From Herpetosiphon aurantiacus DSM 785 (GTDB lineage Bacteria; Chloroflexota; Chloroflexia; Chloroflexales; Herpetosiphonaceae): a DNA stretch of 64,000 nt. Both the position numbers and the translations under genes were made by a program. This document shows positions 18,844-27,886 of the stretch, in pieces (positions within the stretch are counted from its first letter, which is position 1; each line of letters starts with the position of its first letter). The notes beneath the pieces are model-generated. The model made no database searches. It was not told the DNA's origin and saw only the letters and a list, made by a program, of their open reading frames with translations. The stretch spans positions 697,199 to 761,198 of the forward strand of contig CP000875.1 in the NCBI GenBank assembly GCA_000018565.1, read 5' to 3'.

Positions 18844-18849
18844 CCTCTC

Positions 18850-18906
18850 AAATGGGCTTAATTGGCCAAAGCATGGCTGATTAAGCCCATTTCCTCAGCA
18901 TTTTTT
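18850..18906 (+). terminator. Intrinsic terminator after gmk
   Basis: The 13-bp arm AAATGGGCTTAAT pairs with ATTAAGCCCATTT, with an inner GGCCA/TGGCT extension. A run of six T follows 8 bp later (18901-18906). Confidence 0.75.
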
Positions 18907-19017
18907 CATCAAACGAGTACTTTCGTGCAAACGAAAAACCCCCTATAATACTTGTTAATCTATGCTCCACCGCAGGGTTGCATTGGAGTGTCTGTGTGGC
19001 TCCGAGGATTGAACAAC

Positions 19018-19863
19018 ATGACCACTGCATTGGTTACCGCCTCAACGTCGAGCTTGCCAATGGAGCTTATTCAGCGCTATGGCATTGAATTAATTCCATT
19101 TACCATTCAATTTGTCGATGGCAATCTGCGTGAAAGCGAAGATGTCTCGCTCGATGAGTTTTATCGCCGTTTAGTTCATGAAGATGTGATTCCTACAACT
19201 GCTCCCTCATCGGCAGGGCAGTTTATTAATTATTTTCGCCAACATCCCGCTGATGATATTATCGTGATTCATGTTGGGGCAATGCTCAGCCAAAGTTATG
19301 CCAATGCCATGCAAGCCGCATCACGGGTGCAAGGCCGCATGATCTACAACATTGATTCGCGCCAATTTGCCCTAGGTACAGGTTTATTGGTGCTCGAAGC
19401 AGCCGAAGCTTTGGCTCACGGGGCGAGTGCTGCTTCGATCGTTTCGCAAATCGAGCATCAAATTCCCAATATCTTGACTGTTGCCTCACTCGAAACGGTG
19501 CGCTATTTGCGGCTCAGTGGGCGCTTGGGGCGCATCGGGGCCATGGCCGCCTCACTTTTGGGCATCTACCCAATTTTAGGGCTGGATCGCAAAGGCCAAG
19601 CCGAAATGGTCGGTCGTGCCCGCTCCCGCGAAGATTCCTTGACCATGATGATTCAGCAAGCCCTAGCGTTTGTTGGCAAAGGCAAAGTTCGGCGCATGGG
19701 TATTTTGCACACCAATGCTTTAGCCGAAGCTCAAGCCTTTGCCCAGCAAGTTTCAGCTCATTTTCCAGATGTGCCATTGTTGATCTCCGATGCAGGCCCA
19801 GTTTTGGCGGTTCATGGCGGGCCAGGCGCGTTGGGTATTTCGGTCTTGCGAGAAGAAGCTTAA
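19018..19863 (+). CDS. DegV-family fatty-acid-binding protein
   Basis: DegV/FakB-like fold, 281 aa. In Firmicutes, FakB members present fatty acids to the kinase FakA. Here no DAK-domain kinase is adjacent, so only the family is assigned. Visible family features: TALVTASTSSLPMELIQRYGIELIPF at the N-terminus, PTTAPSSAGQF, IHVGAMLSQSYANA, NIDSRQFALGTG and LRLSGRLGRIGAMAASLLGIYP. ATG 19018 has GAGGA upstream; a TATAAT at 18944-18949 lies after the gmk terminator. The gene starts a same-strand run with a GNAT (3 bp on) and moxR/DUF58. Confidence 0.9.
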   Translation: MTTALVTASTSSLPMELIQRYGIELIPFTIQFVDGNLRESEDVSLDEFYRRLVHEDVIPTTAPSSAGQFINYFRQHPADDIIVIHVGAMLSQSYANAMQAASRVQGRMIYNIDSRQFALGTGLLVLEAAEALAHGASAASIVSQIEHQIPNILTVASLETVRYLRLSGRLGRIGAMAASLLGIYPILGLDRKGQAEMVGRARSREDSLTMMIQQALAFVGKGKVRRMGILHTNALAEAQAFAQQVSAHFPDVPLLISDAGPVLAVHGGPGALGISVLREEA

Positions 19864-19866
19864 GTT

Positions 19867-20751
19867 ATGCATTTGTTTCGTCGCGTTCCGAGCATTCACG
19901 ATTTGGCGATGAGGCCACTGGTTGAGAGCGATCTACCGCCGCTGATGGGCTTGCTTGAGCAAACTCCATGGGCTTCGCTTTCGATTCCCCACGATGAGTT
20001 TCGCTTAACCCTCAACGATCAACTCAGTATTGTTTTGGAATATAACGGCAAATTGTGGGGCTGCGTGCTGATGGGCTATGCGGTCGGCCCAATTGCTTGG
20101 ATTCGAGCACTGATTGTGCATCATTCGTTGCGCCCAGCCGAGGCGGTCACTGAATTTTTACATGCTGCCGAGGGTTATGCCAAGGCGCATGGTGTTGAGC
20201 GCTTGTTGATTATGAGCGACGAACGCGATGCCAGTTGGCTGTTGCCGTGGGTGCTGCGCGAGGGCTATCAGCCCCAGCTTGATGTGGTGGGCTACGAAAA
20301 ACGTGCGATGAACATTCCAGCTTGGGGCAATACCGGGGCTTGGATTCGCCCAGCGACGACCGACGATGTGCCGATGATTGCCAAGATCGATGCCGCCGCT
20401 TTTGCTGACGAATGGGTCAAAAATAGCACGATTTTGGCTGGAGTTTTCCCTGTTGCCCCCTTCTATATCGTAGCCGAGCTTAACCAGACCATTGTTGGCT
20501 ATGCCTTTGCAACCGTGCATCATGGCGGCATGATGGCTCATTTAGTACGGATCGCGGTTGATCCGGCACTGCAAGGCCAAGCGATTGGCGTGCGGCTTTT
20601 AGCTGAATTAGTCGATTGGTGCAGTTTGAACGGTGTGCAATTGCTCTCGCTGAATACCCAAAACACCAACCAACATGCCCAACGGCTCTACGAGTGGTTT
20701 GGGTTTATGCGCAATGGCGAACGCCAAACCGTTTTGGTCAAAGATTTGTAG
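19867..20751 (+). CDS. Tandem GNAT-like acetyltransferase
   Basis: A 294-aa protein with two GNAT-type halves. The N-terminal half (about residues 15-150) looks degenerate: it keeps the strands but lacks a clear Q/RxxGxG/A loop. The C-terminal half (about 157-290) has VRIAVDPALQGQAIGVRLL as acetyl-CoA loop and QRLYEWFGF near the end. It starts 3 bp after the degV stop, so is almost certainly translated with it. The substrate is unknown. A double-GNAT layout fits the mycothiol-synthase-like superfamily in shape only; I see no reason to assign that function. Confidence 0.85.
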   Translation: MHLFRRVPSIHDLAMRPLVESDLPPLMGLLEQTPWASLSIPHDEFRLTLNDQLSIVLEYNGKLWGCVLMGYAVGPIAWIRALIVHHSLRPAEAVTEFLHAAEGYAKAHGVERLLIMSDERDASWLLPWVLREGYQPQLDVVGYEKRAMNIPAWGNTGAWIRPATTDDVPMIAKIDAAAFADEWVKNSTILAGVFPVAPFYIVAELNQTIVGYAFATVHHGGMMAHLVRIAVDPALQGQAIGVRLLAELVDWCSLNGVQLLSLNTQNTNQHAQRLYEWFGFMRNGERQTVLVKDL

Positions 20752-20781
20752 CACCGAATCAGTTTTCGGGAGGATCTTGAA

Positions 20782-21765
20782 ATGAAACATGTGCAAGAGA
20801 TAGCCCAACGCGTCGCTGCCAATGTCGAAAAAGTGATCATCGGCAAACGCGCGGCGGTCGATTTAACCTTGATCGCCCTGCTGTGTCGCGGCCATGTGCT
20901 GTTGGAAGATGTGCCAGGCGTGGGCAAAACCACCCTCGCCAAGGCAATTGCTCGCAGCATCGGCTGTAGCTTCAAGCGCATTCAATTCACCCCCGACCTG
21001 CTACCAACCGATGTGAGCGGAGTTTCGATCTACAATCAAAAATCAGGTGAGTTTGAATTTCGGCCTGGGCCAATTATTGCCAACTTAGTGCTGGCCGATG
21101 AAATTAACCGCGCTACACCCAAAACTCAATCGGCCTTGCTCGAGAGCATGGAAGAAGGTCAATTGACCGTCGATGGCATTACCCGCGCTTTGCCTCAGCC
21201 ATTTATTGTGCTTGCAACCCAAAATCCCATTGAATATGAAGGTACGTTTCCGCTACCCGAAGCGCAACTCGACCGCTTTCTGCTGCGAATTACCCTCGGC
21301 TATCCGGCCAAAGCCGATGAATTAGCAATTTTGGAGAGCCAACGCAAAGCCCACCCAATCGATGCGCTAGCTCAAGTCGTCAGCATCGAAGAGCTGCAAC
21401 ATATGCAATCCGAGATTCGCGATGTCTATGTCGATGAGCAAATCAAAGAATATATTGTGGCAATTACTACCGCCACCCGCAACAACAGCGATGTGTACCT
21501 TGGGGCTAGCCCGCGTGGCTCGTTAGCCTTGTATCGCACCGCCCAAGCTTTATCTGCCTTGCAAGGCCGTGATTATGTGATTCCTGACGACATCAAAGTG
21601 CTGGTCAAGCCAGTATTGGCCCATCGCATGATCATCAGCCCAGCAGCGCGGATTCGCAATATTCATGCTGATGAGTTGATGCAACAAATTTTGAGTCAAG
21701 TGCCCGTACCAGGCGCACGCGCTGGGCGACGATATGAGCGGCAGCAGCCGGCGGCTGCACATTAG
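20782..21765 (+). CDS. MoxR-family AAA+ ATPase
   Basis: AAA+ chaperone-like ATPase, 327 aa. Walker [13 protein letters not shown] (about residue 48), Walker [16 protein letters not shown] (about 105-119), sensor-1 [22 protein letters not shown] and the C-terminal lid are all intact. MoxR proteins typically work with VWA or DUF58 proteins to mature complexes; the DUF58 gene follows after 9 bp, which supports that pairing here. GGGAGGA lies upstream of ATG 20782. No VWA-domain gene is present, so this is the short moxR-DUF58 version of the module. Confidence 0.95.
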   Translation: MKHVQEIAQRVAANVEKVIIGKRAAVDLTLIALLCRGHVLLEDVPGVGKTTLAKAIARSIGCSFKRIQFTPDLLPTDVSGVSIYNQKSGEFEFRPGPIIANLVLADEINRATPKTQSALLESMEEGQLTVDGITRALPQPFIVLATQNPIEYEGTFPLPEAQLDRFLLRITLGYPAKADELAILESQRKAHPIDALAQVVSIEELQHMQSEIRDVYVDEQIKEYIVAITTATRNNSDVYLGASPRGSLALYRTAQALSALQGRDYVIPDDIKVLVKPVLAHRMIISPAARIRNIHADELMQQILSQVPVPGARAGRRYERQQPAAAH

Positions 21766-21774
21766 GGGCGGCAT

Positions 21775-23034
21775 ATGCGGGCATTAGGCATTTTGGGCTT
21801 GGCCGTGGTGCTATTTCTGACCGGCCTTTCGAGTAATATTTCTTTCTTTTATTACTTAACCTATACCCTGCTGGGCTTATTGGTTGTGGCCTATGCTTGG
21901 GCGTGGAGCAATCTCGAAGGGCTGGAGATCGAGCGCGAATCGAGCACTACTCGCGCCCAAGTTGGCGAAACTGTGCGCGAACGAATTACGATCTACAATA
22001 CGTGGCCCGTGCCCAAACTCTGGGTCGAAGTGCGCGATCACTCCGATTTACCTTCGCATGGCTCGGGCTTTGTGAGCTATATTCCAGGCCGCGAAAAACG
22101 GCGCTGGATGGTGCGCACACCCTGTACCTTGCGCGGTAAATGGCGCTTGGGGCCAGTTTCGGTGCGCAGCGGCGATCCCTTCGGTATCTTCCAATTGCAT
22201 AAAATGGTCGATCTAACCCATGATCTGTTGGTATATCCTGCCACTGTCGATTTACCAAAATTCGAGCTACCAACCGCTGAGTTAATCGGCGGGCAAGATG
22301 TGCGTTCACGCACCTTTCACGTTACGCCGAATGTTTCGACTGTGCGCCAATATGTGCCAGGCGATAGCTTCAACCGCATTCACTGGCGTTCGACAGCGCG
22401 AACTGGCAATCTCATGGTCAAGGAATTTGAGCTTGATCCATCAGCAGATGTTTGGATCATTTTGGATATGGAAGAACGTTTTCACCATGGCCAGCCGGAT
22501 GCAGCGATTCCAGCGATTATCAAAACCTTGCAAGGCAAAATCGCAATTCCCAACACCACCGAGGAATATAGCATTACCTTGGCAGCTTCGTTGGCACGGC
22601 ATCTGTTGCGGATCAATCGCAGCGTGGGCTTATTGACCTACGGCGCACAACGCGAAATTATCCTGCCTGAACGCGAAGCTCGCCAGCTTTACAAAATTTT
22701 AGAGCCATTGGCGATGCTACATGCCACCAGCAATACCTCATTAGCCGAATTATTGGCCGCTGAAAGCCAACGCTTTGGGCGTAACTCCTCGCTGCTGATC
22801 ATCACCGCCGCGCTCGATGAACGTTGGGTGGCGGCAGTTCAGCGTTTGGTCTATCGTGGCGCACGCGCTTCAATTATGTTTCTCGATGGTAAATCGTTTG
22901 GCGGCTGGCGTGACCCTGAGCCAACCTTTGCCCGCTTGGCCGAGTTACGCGTGCCAGTCTATCGCATTCATGCTGGCGATGGTTTAGATCGCGCACTGGC
23001 CGAGCCAGCTATTCGCCCAATGGGTCGGAGCTAA
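21775..23034 (+). CDS. DUF58-domain membrane protein, partner of MoxR
   Basis: A 419-aa protein with two N-terminal hydrophobic helices (about residues 2-42: LGLAVVLFLTGLSSN and YYLTYTLLGLLVV), a beta-rich stretch, then the DUF58 core (about 190-240, YVPGDSFNRIHWRSTARTG) and a VWA-like C-terminal fold (VWIILDME ... SLLIITAALDERWV). GGGGCGG/ATG spacing is short, 9 bp after moxR. In related gene pairs the ATPase remodels or loads the DUF58 protein. The role here is unknown. Membrane-anchored with a cytoplasmic bulk is the likely topology. Confidence 0.9.
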   Translation: MRALGILGLAVVLFLTGLSSNISFFYYLTYTLLGLLVVAYAWAWSNLEGLEIERESSTTRAQVGETVRERITIYNTWPVPKLWVEVRDHSDLPSHGSGFVSYIPGREKRRWMVRTPCTLRGKWRLGPVSVRSGDPFGIFQLHKMVDLTHDLLVYPATVDLPKFELPTAELIGGQDVRSRTFHVTPNVSTVRQYVPGDSFNRIHWRSTARTGNLMVKEFELDPSADVWIILDMEERFHHGQPDAAIPAIIKTLQGKIAIPNTTEEYSITLAASLARHLLRINRSVGLLTYGAQREIILPEREARQLYKILEPLAMLHATSNTSLAELLAAESQRFGRNSSLLIITAALDERWVAAVQRLVYRGARASIMFLDGKSFGGWRDPEPTFARLAELRVPVYRIHAGDGLDRALAEPAIRPMGRS

Positions 23035-23037
23035 GCA

Positions 23038-23679
23038 ATGACACAAACCCAACCAACCGTCGAGTTACGTCCGGCCAATGCGAATGATCTGGCAATTTTG
23101 GGTGAGCTGTTGCTCGATTTGTATGATGCTGAATTGCCCGATTCGTTGCGTGGAGCCGATAGCCAGCGCCAAGCTTTGTTGCGCTACACCTTGCATGCCA
23201 ACGATTTTTCCGGAGTGCGGGGGCGTTATTTGGCGCTCAATCAAGCTGGCGAGATTGTGGGCATGGCGGGAATTCAATTTCCCAACGAGCCAGCCCCCGA
23301 TCGGGTGCCGCGTGGCACGCTGAATATGGCGATACAACTCATTGGCCTGAAACATACCTTGCACCTGTTGAGCACCGTTGCGGCCTCGATGCTTATGCCA
23401 CCGCCCAAATTCAACCCCAAGTATGCCTATATTCATGGCATTGTCGTGCGCGAGCAACAGCGCAACCAAGGCTATGGCGCGGCAATTATGCAGGCAGTTG
23501 AACAACAATTAGTGGCGCGTAAAGTAGCAGGAGCGCAACTACAAGTGATTGTCGATAACCAGCAAGCCGCCAAATTATACGAGCGGCTCGGCTATCGCAC
23601 GGTCTATCGTTCGCCCCAGTGGCTCGATCGTGTGACGATTCCGAATGTATTGATGCAAAAGCCGTTGGTAACAAACTAA
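23038..23679 (+). CDS. GNAT-family N-acetyltransferase
   Basis: A 213-aa single-domain GNAT. It begins VELRPANANDLAILGELLLDLYDAEL; the acetyl-CoA loop is VVREQQRNQGYGAAIMQAVEQQL (about residues 138-160), with NQQAAKLYERLGYRTVYRS as the C-terminal strand/helix. It starts 3 bp after the DUF58 stop, so it belongs to the degV-GNAT-moxR-DUF58 transcription unit. The substrate is unknown. It is the second GNAT in this cluster and does not look like a duplicate of the first, which has two domains. Confidence 0.88.
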   Translation: MTQTQPTVELRPANANDLAILGELLLDLYDAELPDSLRGADSQRQALLRYTLHANDFSGVRGRYLALNQAGEIVGMAGIQFPNEPAPDRVPRGTLNMAIQLIGLKHTLHLLSTVAASMLMPPPKFNPKYAYIHGIVVREQQRNQGYGAAIMQAVEQQLVARKVAGAQLQVIVDNQQAAKLYERLGYRTVYRSPQWLDRVTIPNVLMQKPLVTN

Positions 23680-23724
23680 GATCAAGAAAACTCACGCTCC
23701 AATCGTTTGAGAAAGAGGCTGACG

Positions 23725-24375
23725 ATGTACGAGGTTGCTCATGCACGCTCACAACGGCTGCACATTCCGATCGTTACATGGCTTTATTGGATTGGCGTGC
23801 ATATCCCAGCACTGGTATTGTATGCCCTAGTACTACCCTATTTTTACCAAGATCATCCTGATGGTGGCGAATTATTTGTTTTCGGCTTGCTGATTGTCAT
23901 CATGCTAAGCGCTATTGGAAGCATGAGCTATGGTCAGGCTTGGATTTTAAAACGGACAATCGATCCAAACTCGTTCAAACACTGGTTTAGGGCAACAATT
24001 GCAGCATATTGTGCAGTGAGTATTGCGAAATATATGCTGAGTATCGATCATCTTCTCTTTTCGATGTTTCGTACTTCTAATACGAGCAACCCCTTCGTCC
24101 ACTGGATAGAACCGCAATTAATCTCAGTTGCAATTACATGTTTGGTGATTAGCAGTGTTCAAGCCTGGATTTTACGCAAAGCTGGCTATCGCATGCTGCA
24201 TTGGATTCCAACGATGCTGCTTAGTTGGGTCGTCGTATCACTAACCATCGCCTCGTTTAATAGTTTGTACGCTGAAGCTTTCTCTGGATCAACGGTGCTC
24301 GTCATGGGTTGCGCTAGTCTACTGAATGGTTTAGGTTTGTTTTTGATTCAATCTAGAAACCCAAACTCCCTTTAA
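23725..24375 (+). CDS. Polytopic membrane protein, unknown function
   Basis: A 216-aa protein with about five hydrophobic segments (residues about 16-40, 55-75, 92-108, 133-150, 165-215) and a short cytoplasmic N-terminus. I recognise no motif. The start is ATG 23725 with AAGAGG upstream; a TTG at 23707 would extend it by six residues. It lies last in the + strand run and converges on tetR, whose stop codon region overlaps it by 4 bp (24372-24375). A+T content is a little higher than in the neighbouring genes. Confidence 0.75.
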   Translation: MYEVAHARSQRLHIPIVTWLYWIGVHIPALVLYALVLPYFYQDHPDGGELFVFGLLIVIMLSAIGSMSYGQAWILKRTIDPNSFKHWFRATIAAYCAVSIAKYMLSIDHLLFSMFRTSNTSNPFVHWIEPQLISVAITCLVISSVQAWILRKAGYRMLHWIPTMLLSWVVVSLTIASFNSLYAEAFSGSTVLVMGCASLLNGLGLFLIQSRNPNSL

Positions 24376-24971
24376 CGAGCCACAATCGCCTTGAGCAATA
24401 GTTGCAAGGCTGCTTGCAATTGTTCGGTCAAACGCTGGGGCATTGGCTCTAGCAGCCAGAGCACGGTCGAGCCTTCGTAGAGCGCTGCCAAATGCCAAGC
24501 AACTTGTTCGGGGTCGATTGAACTGAATTCGCCGCGCTCAAGACCTTGCTGAATTAACTCTGCCAAACTGGCCCGATAGCGCTGAAAATAGCTTGCCAAG
24601 AAGCTTTGAACGTTGTTATTGCGAGCCGAAAGTGCATACAATTCTTGCGCTAAGGGCACAAGGCTTTGTAATTCTTCCAAGGCGGCAGCCAAGTTGGTGG
24701 TGAGTTGGCTCAAGCGATGGGCCGTCGATTCAGGTGCTTGCAACAGCGCTTGCACTTCCAACAGTGGTTGATTGAATAGTTGCTCCAACAACGCGAGGAT
24801 GATTGCATCTTTGCTCTCAAAATACCAATACAAGACCCCTTTGCTCATGCCAACGGCCTTGGCTAGCATATCCATGCTAGTTTGATCGATGCCATGCTGG
24901 GCAAACAAGCGGGTTGCTGCTTCGATAATCTGCGCCGTGCGTTCAACTCGGACATCGCGCCGTGGAGACAT
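24372..24971 (-). CDS. TetR-family transcriptional regulator
   Basis: A 199-aa repressor-type regulator. N-terminal HTH at about residues 15-60 (IIEAATRLFAQHGIDQTSMDMLA, then VGMSKGVLYWYFESKDAI as recognition helix region). The Leu/Gln-rich C-terminal ligand domain includes VQALLQAPESTAHRLSQL and a TetR_C-like helix bundle. The gene runs toward the membrane protein gene and has no divergent partner: the next gene upstream (MBL) reads the same way 76 bp away. The target is therefore unclear. It may regulate itself. Confidence 0.9.
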   Translation of the reverse strand: MSPRRDVRVERTAQIIEAATRLFAQHGIDQTSMDMLAKAVGMSKGVLYWYFESKDAIILALLEQLFNQPLLEVQALLQAPESTAHRLSQLTTNLAAALEELQSLVPLAQELYALSARNNNVQSFLASYFQRYRASLAELIQQGLERGEFSSIDPEQVAWHLAALYEGSTVLWLLEPMPQRLTEQLQAALQLLLKAIVAR

Positions 24972-25046
24972 GCCAATTCCTCATCAACAAAAAAAGCCAA
25001 TCGTAGCAGCCTCAGCATACCACGATTGGCCTTGCATCCATTCATG

Positions 25047-25964
25047 TTAGATTTCGATTGTTAAGCCTTCGTAGGCGGCAGTGGTGTTGGCAAAAATCGC
25101 CTGCGAAGCCTGCTCCAACTCACGAATCATTGCATCGTTGTAGCGTGGCTCGTGATGGAACAAGACGAGGCGTTTGGCCTGCGCAGCCATGGCCACAGCA
25201 CACGCCATCTGCGGCGTAGAGTGGCCCCAACCTTGGGTTGCGTTATAACCGGCATGGCCGAGATAATGCGCTTCACTATATTGAGCATCGTGGATCAACA
25301 AGTCGGTTTGGTTGGCAAACGCTGCCAAGCGCTGATCAGTATTGACATAGCCTTCGGTGTCGGTCGCATAGACCACACTCTTGCCCTGCCATTGCACCCG
25401 ATAGATAAACACACCTTCGGGGTGCGCATACGAACGCATGGCCCGAATCTGCACCACATCAGGATCATCAGTAATTTGATCGTGGTAGAAATTCTTGACC
25501 GTCACCGTATCTTGATTGGCATCAAACAGCAATACATCGGTCTCGGTCATGTTGCGCATAAACTTCAGTGAGTTCATTTCGCCCAACGACACCGGAAAAC
25601 TTGGTGGCAACATTGAATGTGCCAAAGTTTCTTCAAGATCACGCTCGAATACCCGTGGCCCAAAAATATTCAAAATACTTGAGCCAACATAGGCTGGAGT
25701 AAAGAATGGAAAGCCTTGGGTATGATCATGGTGCATATGGCTAAATAGCAAGGTTGCCCGTACTGGTCCACCACGCTCTTTGGCTCGTCGCAACAGATCA
25801 TTACCGAGGCGCACAATTCCCGTCCCCGCATCGAGAATAATCGTATGCCCATTGGCCTCGACTTCGACACATGGTGTATTGCCGCCAAACCCCACAGTAT
25901 CCGACCCGGGAACCGGATAGCTACCCCGAACACCCCAAAATGTGACCCGCATTGTCCCAGCCAT
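25047..25964 (-). CDS. Metallo-beta-lactamase-fold hydrolase
   Basis: Cytoplasmic MBL-fold hydrolase, 305 aa, of the RNase Z/phosphodiesterase-like branch (MRVTFWGVRGSYPVPGSDTVGFGGNTPCVEV at the N-terminus). The metal motif is HMHHDH (SHMHHDHTQGFPFF, about residues 82-95), with YATDTEG, LIHDAQYSEAHY, GHSTPQMACAVA and LFHHEP supplying later ligands. This branch often acts on cyclic nucleotides or phosphodiesters; the substrate is not set here. The start is ATG 25964, with GGGAG 9 bp upstream lying in the 14-bp gap after pepA. The frame to 26000 overlaps pepA. Co-transcribed with pepA. Confidence 0.88.
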   Translation of the reverse strand: MAGTMRVTFWGVRGSYPVPGSDTVGFGGNTPCVEVEANGHTIILDAGTGIVRLGNDLLRRAKERGGPVRATLLFSHMHHDHTQGFPFFTPAYVGSSILNIFGPRVFERDLEETLAHSMLPPSFPVSLGEMNSLKFMRNMTETDVLLFDANQDTVTVKNFYHDQITDDPDVVQIRAMRSYAHPEGVFIYRVQWQGKSVVYATDTEGYVNTDQRLAAFANQTDLLIHDAQYSEAHYLGHAGYNATQGWGHSTPQMACAVAMAAQAKRLVLFHHEPRYNDAMIRELEQASQAIFANTTAAYEGLTIEI

Positions 25965-25978
25965 AGACCACACTCCCG

Positions 25979-27469
25979 CTATAACGAAACGCCACTCCAC
26001 TCGCGCAGCAATTCCGTCAAGAGGCGCACCCCATAGCCGGTTGCTCCTTTAGGGTTGTATTCCTTGGGTTGATCTTCAGTCCATGCCACGCCGGCAATAT
26101 CCAAATGGACCCATGGATAATCGCCAACGAAATGGCTCAAGAACGCCCCAGCGGTAATCGCCCCACCGTTGCGGCCACCAGTATTTTTGATGTCGGCAAC
26201 ATCGGAACGCACTTGACGGCGGTATTCATCCCACAATGGCAGTTCCCAAACCCGATCGCCTGAACCTTCGGCAGCTTGCTGCACCCGTTGCAACAAAGCT
26301 GGATTGTTGGTCATTGCGCCTGCGGCATATGAGCCAAGCGCCACGACACACGCGCCAGTCAGGGTTGCAAGGTCGATAATTGCATCGGGATTGTATTTTT
26401 GGGCATAGGAAAGGGCATCGGCCAAGACCAAACGGCCTTCGGCATCGGTGTTGAGCACTTCGATCGTTACGCCATTCATGGCTTTGAGAATATCGCCTGG
26501 TTTGTAGGCATTGCTGCCAGGCATATTTTCGGTTGCGGCCACCAAGGCTACGACGTGAATTGGCAATTTCAAACGACCTACCGCTTCCATCGTGCCAATC
26601 ACTGCGCCAGCGCCTTGCATGTCCATTTTCATTTTGTCCATGTTATCGGCTGGCTTGATCGAAATCCCGCCTGTATCGAAGGTAATGCCTTTGCCGACCA
26701 AACAAATCGTTGGTTTGCCTGGCTCAGCTTGGCCATGCTCCAAAACGATGAACTTGGCTGGCTCGGCAGCACCCTTGGCAACCCCAATTAACGCACCCAT
26801 ACCCAACTCTTTTTGTTGGTCGTGGTCGAGCACCAAACAGGTCATGCCATAATCACGGGCGATCGTTTGAGCGGCTTCGGCCAAGTAGGTTGGCGTTGCC
26901 ACGATTGGCGGATTGTTGCCCAAATCGCGGGCAAGATTGACTCCATGAGCCAACGCAATGCCCCATTTCGAGCCAAATTCGGCGGCTTCAAGCTCAGCTT
27001 CGGCAACCAACGTCACCTGTTCTAAAGCAACGGCTGGCACAAAATCGTCGGGCAAAGTTTTAAAGCCATCAAAGCGATAAGCACCCAACAATGCGCCTTC
27101 GCTCAAAGCCTCGGCGCTACGGCTAACACCCAAAACTTCGCTTCCAAGCAAAGGCAGGCTATAGCTCGTCAGGCCCAAATCGCGTACTCGTTGGGCCAGA
27201 ATTGCCCCGATGACGCGAGCACGCTCAGCGTTCCATAATTCGCGCTTGCCCAAACCAACCAACAGCACCCGGCGGCTGGCGAAGGCGGGAATACCTGTCG
27301 CTTGTGCGCCAAGATAGAGCACAGTGGTTTTTTTGTACTTACCTGACCAATCACTCGCTTCAATTAAACCAGCAACGCTGGCAGGCAGTTCCTCATTCGC
27401 CCATGTACCAACAACAACAATGGCATCGGCTTGTTGAGCAACATCGCCTTGTATTACACGAATCTGCAT
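25979..27469 (-). CDS. pepA: Cytosol (leucyl) aminopeptidase
   Basis: M17 metallo-aminopeptidase, 496 aa, removing N-terminal residues from peptides; a hexamer in known members. Two-metal active site: VGKGITFDTGGISIKPADNM (about residues 262-281) and the signature NTDAEGRLVLADAL (about 342-355), with the intervening MKMDMQGAG segment. GGAAGGA precedes ATG 27469, and a consensus promoter lies 50-80 bp upstream. The MBL-fold gene follows in the same operon. Some PepA proteins also bind DNA; nothing here bears on that. Confidence 0.96.
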   Translation of the reverse strand: MQIRVIQGDVAQQADAIVVVGTWANEELPASVAGLIEASDWSGKYKKTTVLYLGAQATGIPAFASRRVLLVGLGKRELWNAERARVIGAILAQRVRDLGLTSYSLPLLGSEVLGVSRSAEALSEGALLGAYRFDGFKTLPDDFVPAVALEQVTLVAEAELEAAEFGSKWGIALAHGVNLARDLGNNPPIVATPTYLAEAAQTIARDYGMTCLVLDHDQQKELGMGALIGVAKGAAEPAKFIVLEHGQAEPGKPTICLVGKGITFDTGGISIKPADNMDKMKMDMQGAGAVIGTMEAVGRLKLPIHVVALVAATENMPGSNAYKPGDILKAMNGVTIEVLNTDAEGRLVLADALSYAQKYNPDAIIDLATLTGACVVALGSYAAGAMTNNPALLQRVQQAAEGSGDRVWELPLWDEYRRQVRSDVADIKNTGGRNGGAITAGAFLSHFVGDYPWVHLDIAGVAWTEDQPKEYNPKGATGYGVRLLTELLREWSGVSL

Positions 27470-27521
27470 TGGAGTCCTTCCGGTTTCTAGAGGTTGACAA
27501 GAGCTTGCACAGTTGCTTGGT

Positions 27522-27551
27522 ATTGTAACGGTTTCAATTTGCCGCTGTCAA
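27522..27551 (-). promoter_or_regulatory. Promoter for pepA
   Basis: On the minus strand, TTGACA (27551-27546), an 18-bp spacer, then TACAAT (27527-27522). The transcript would start near 27515, about 45 bp before the pepA ATG. Confidence 0.6.
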
Positions 27552-27589
27552 TGATTGATATTGATTGGGAATCGGTTGGTGGGGATCGG

Positions 27590-27830
27590 TTCTTAACGCA
27601 GAGGCGCAGAGACAAAGGATGAGGGATGAGGGATGAAGTGCAAAAGGCAGAAGTCAAACATCAACAAGGAAAAAAGGTTATGAGCAAGAGATTATGCATT
27701 GAGCAGAAACAATAATCACACAAATCTGTGCAATCTGTGGCTAAGACTTAACCTTCGTGGATCAAAAAACTCCCGATCCCCAGCCCCTGATCCCTATCCT
27801 ATGTTCTTTGCTCTATGTTCTTATTTTCAA
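27590..27830. repeat. Mosaic of dispersed intergenic repeat words
   Basis: This gap (27470-27886) has no gene. It holds a GGATGAG tandem (27617-27637), an exact inverse 21-bp copy of the word at 16371 (27644-27664), AATCTGTGCAATCTGTGGCT, the inverse of AGCCACAGATTAGCACAGAT at 36071-36090 (19 of 20 match with one indel), and two CTATGTTCTT words. The same words are shuffled in other gaps, which suggests a decayed, recombined repeat family. Confidence 0.7.
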
Positions 27831-27886
27831 CAAAATCAACTATCATAGAGCCAACCGACAATCCTGTGTACAAGGAGAACTGTCTC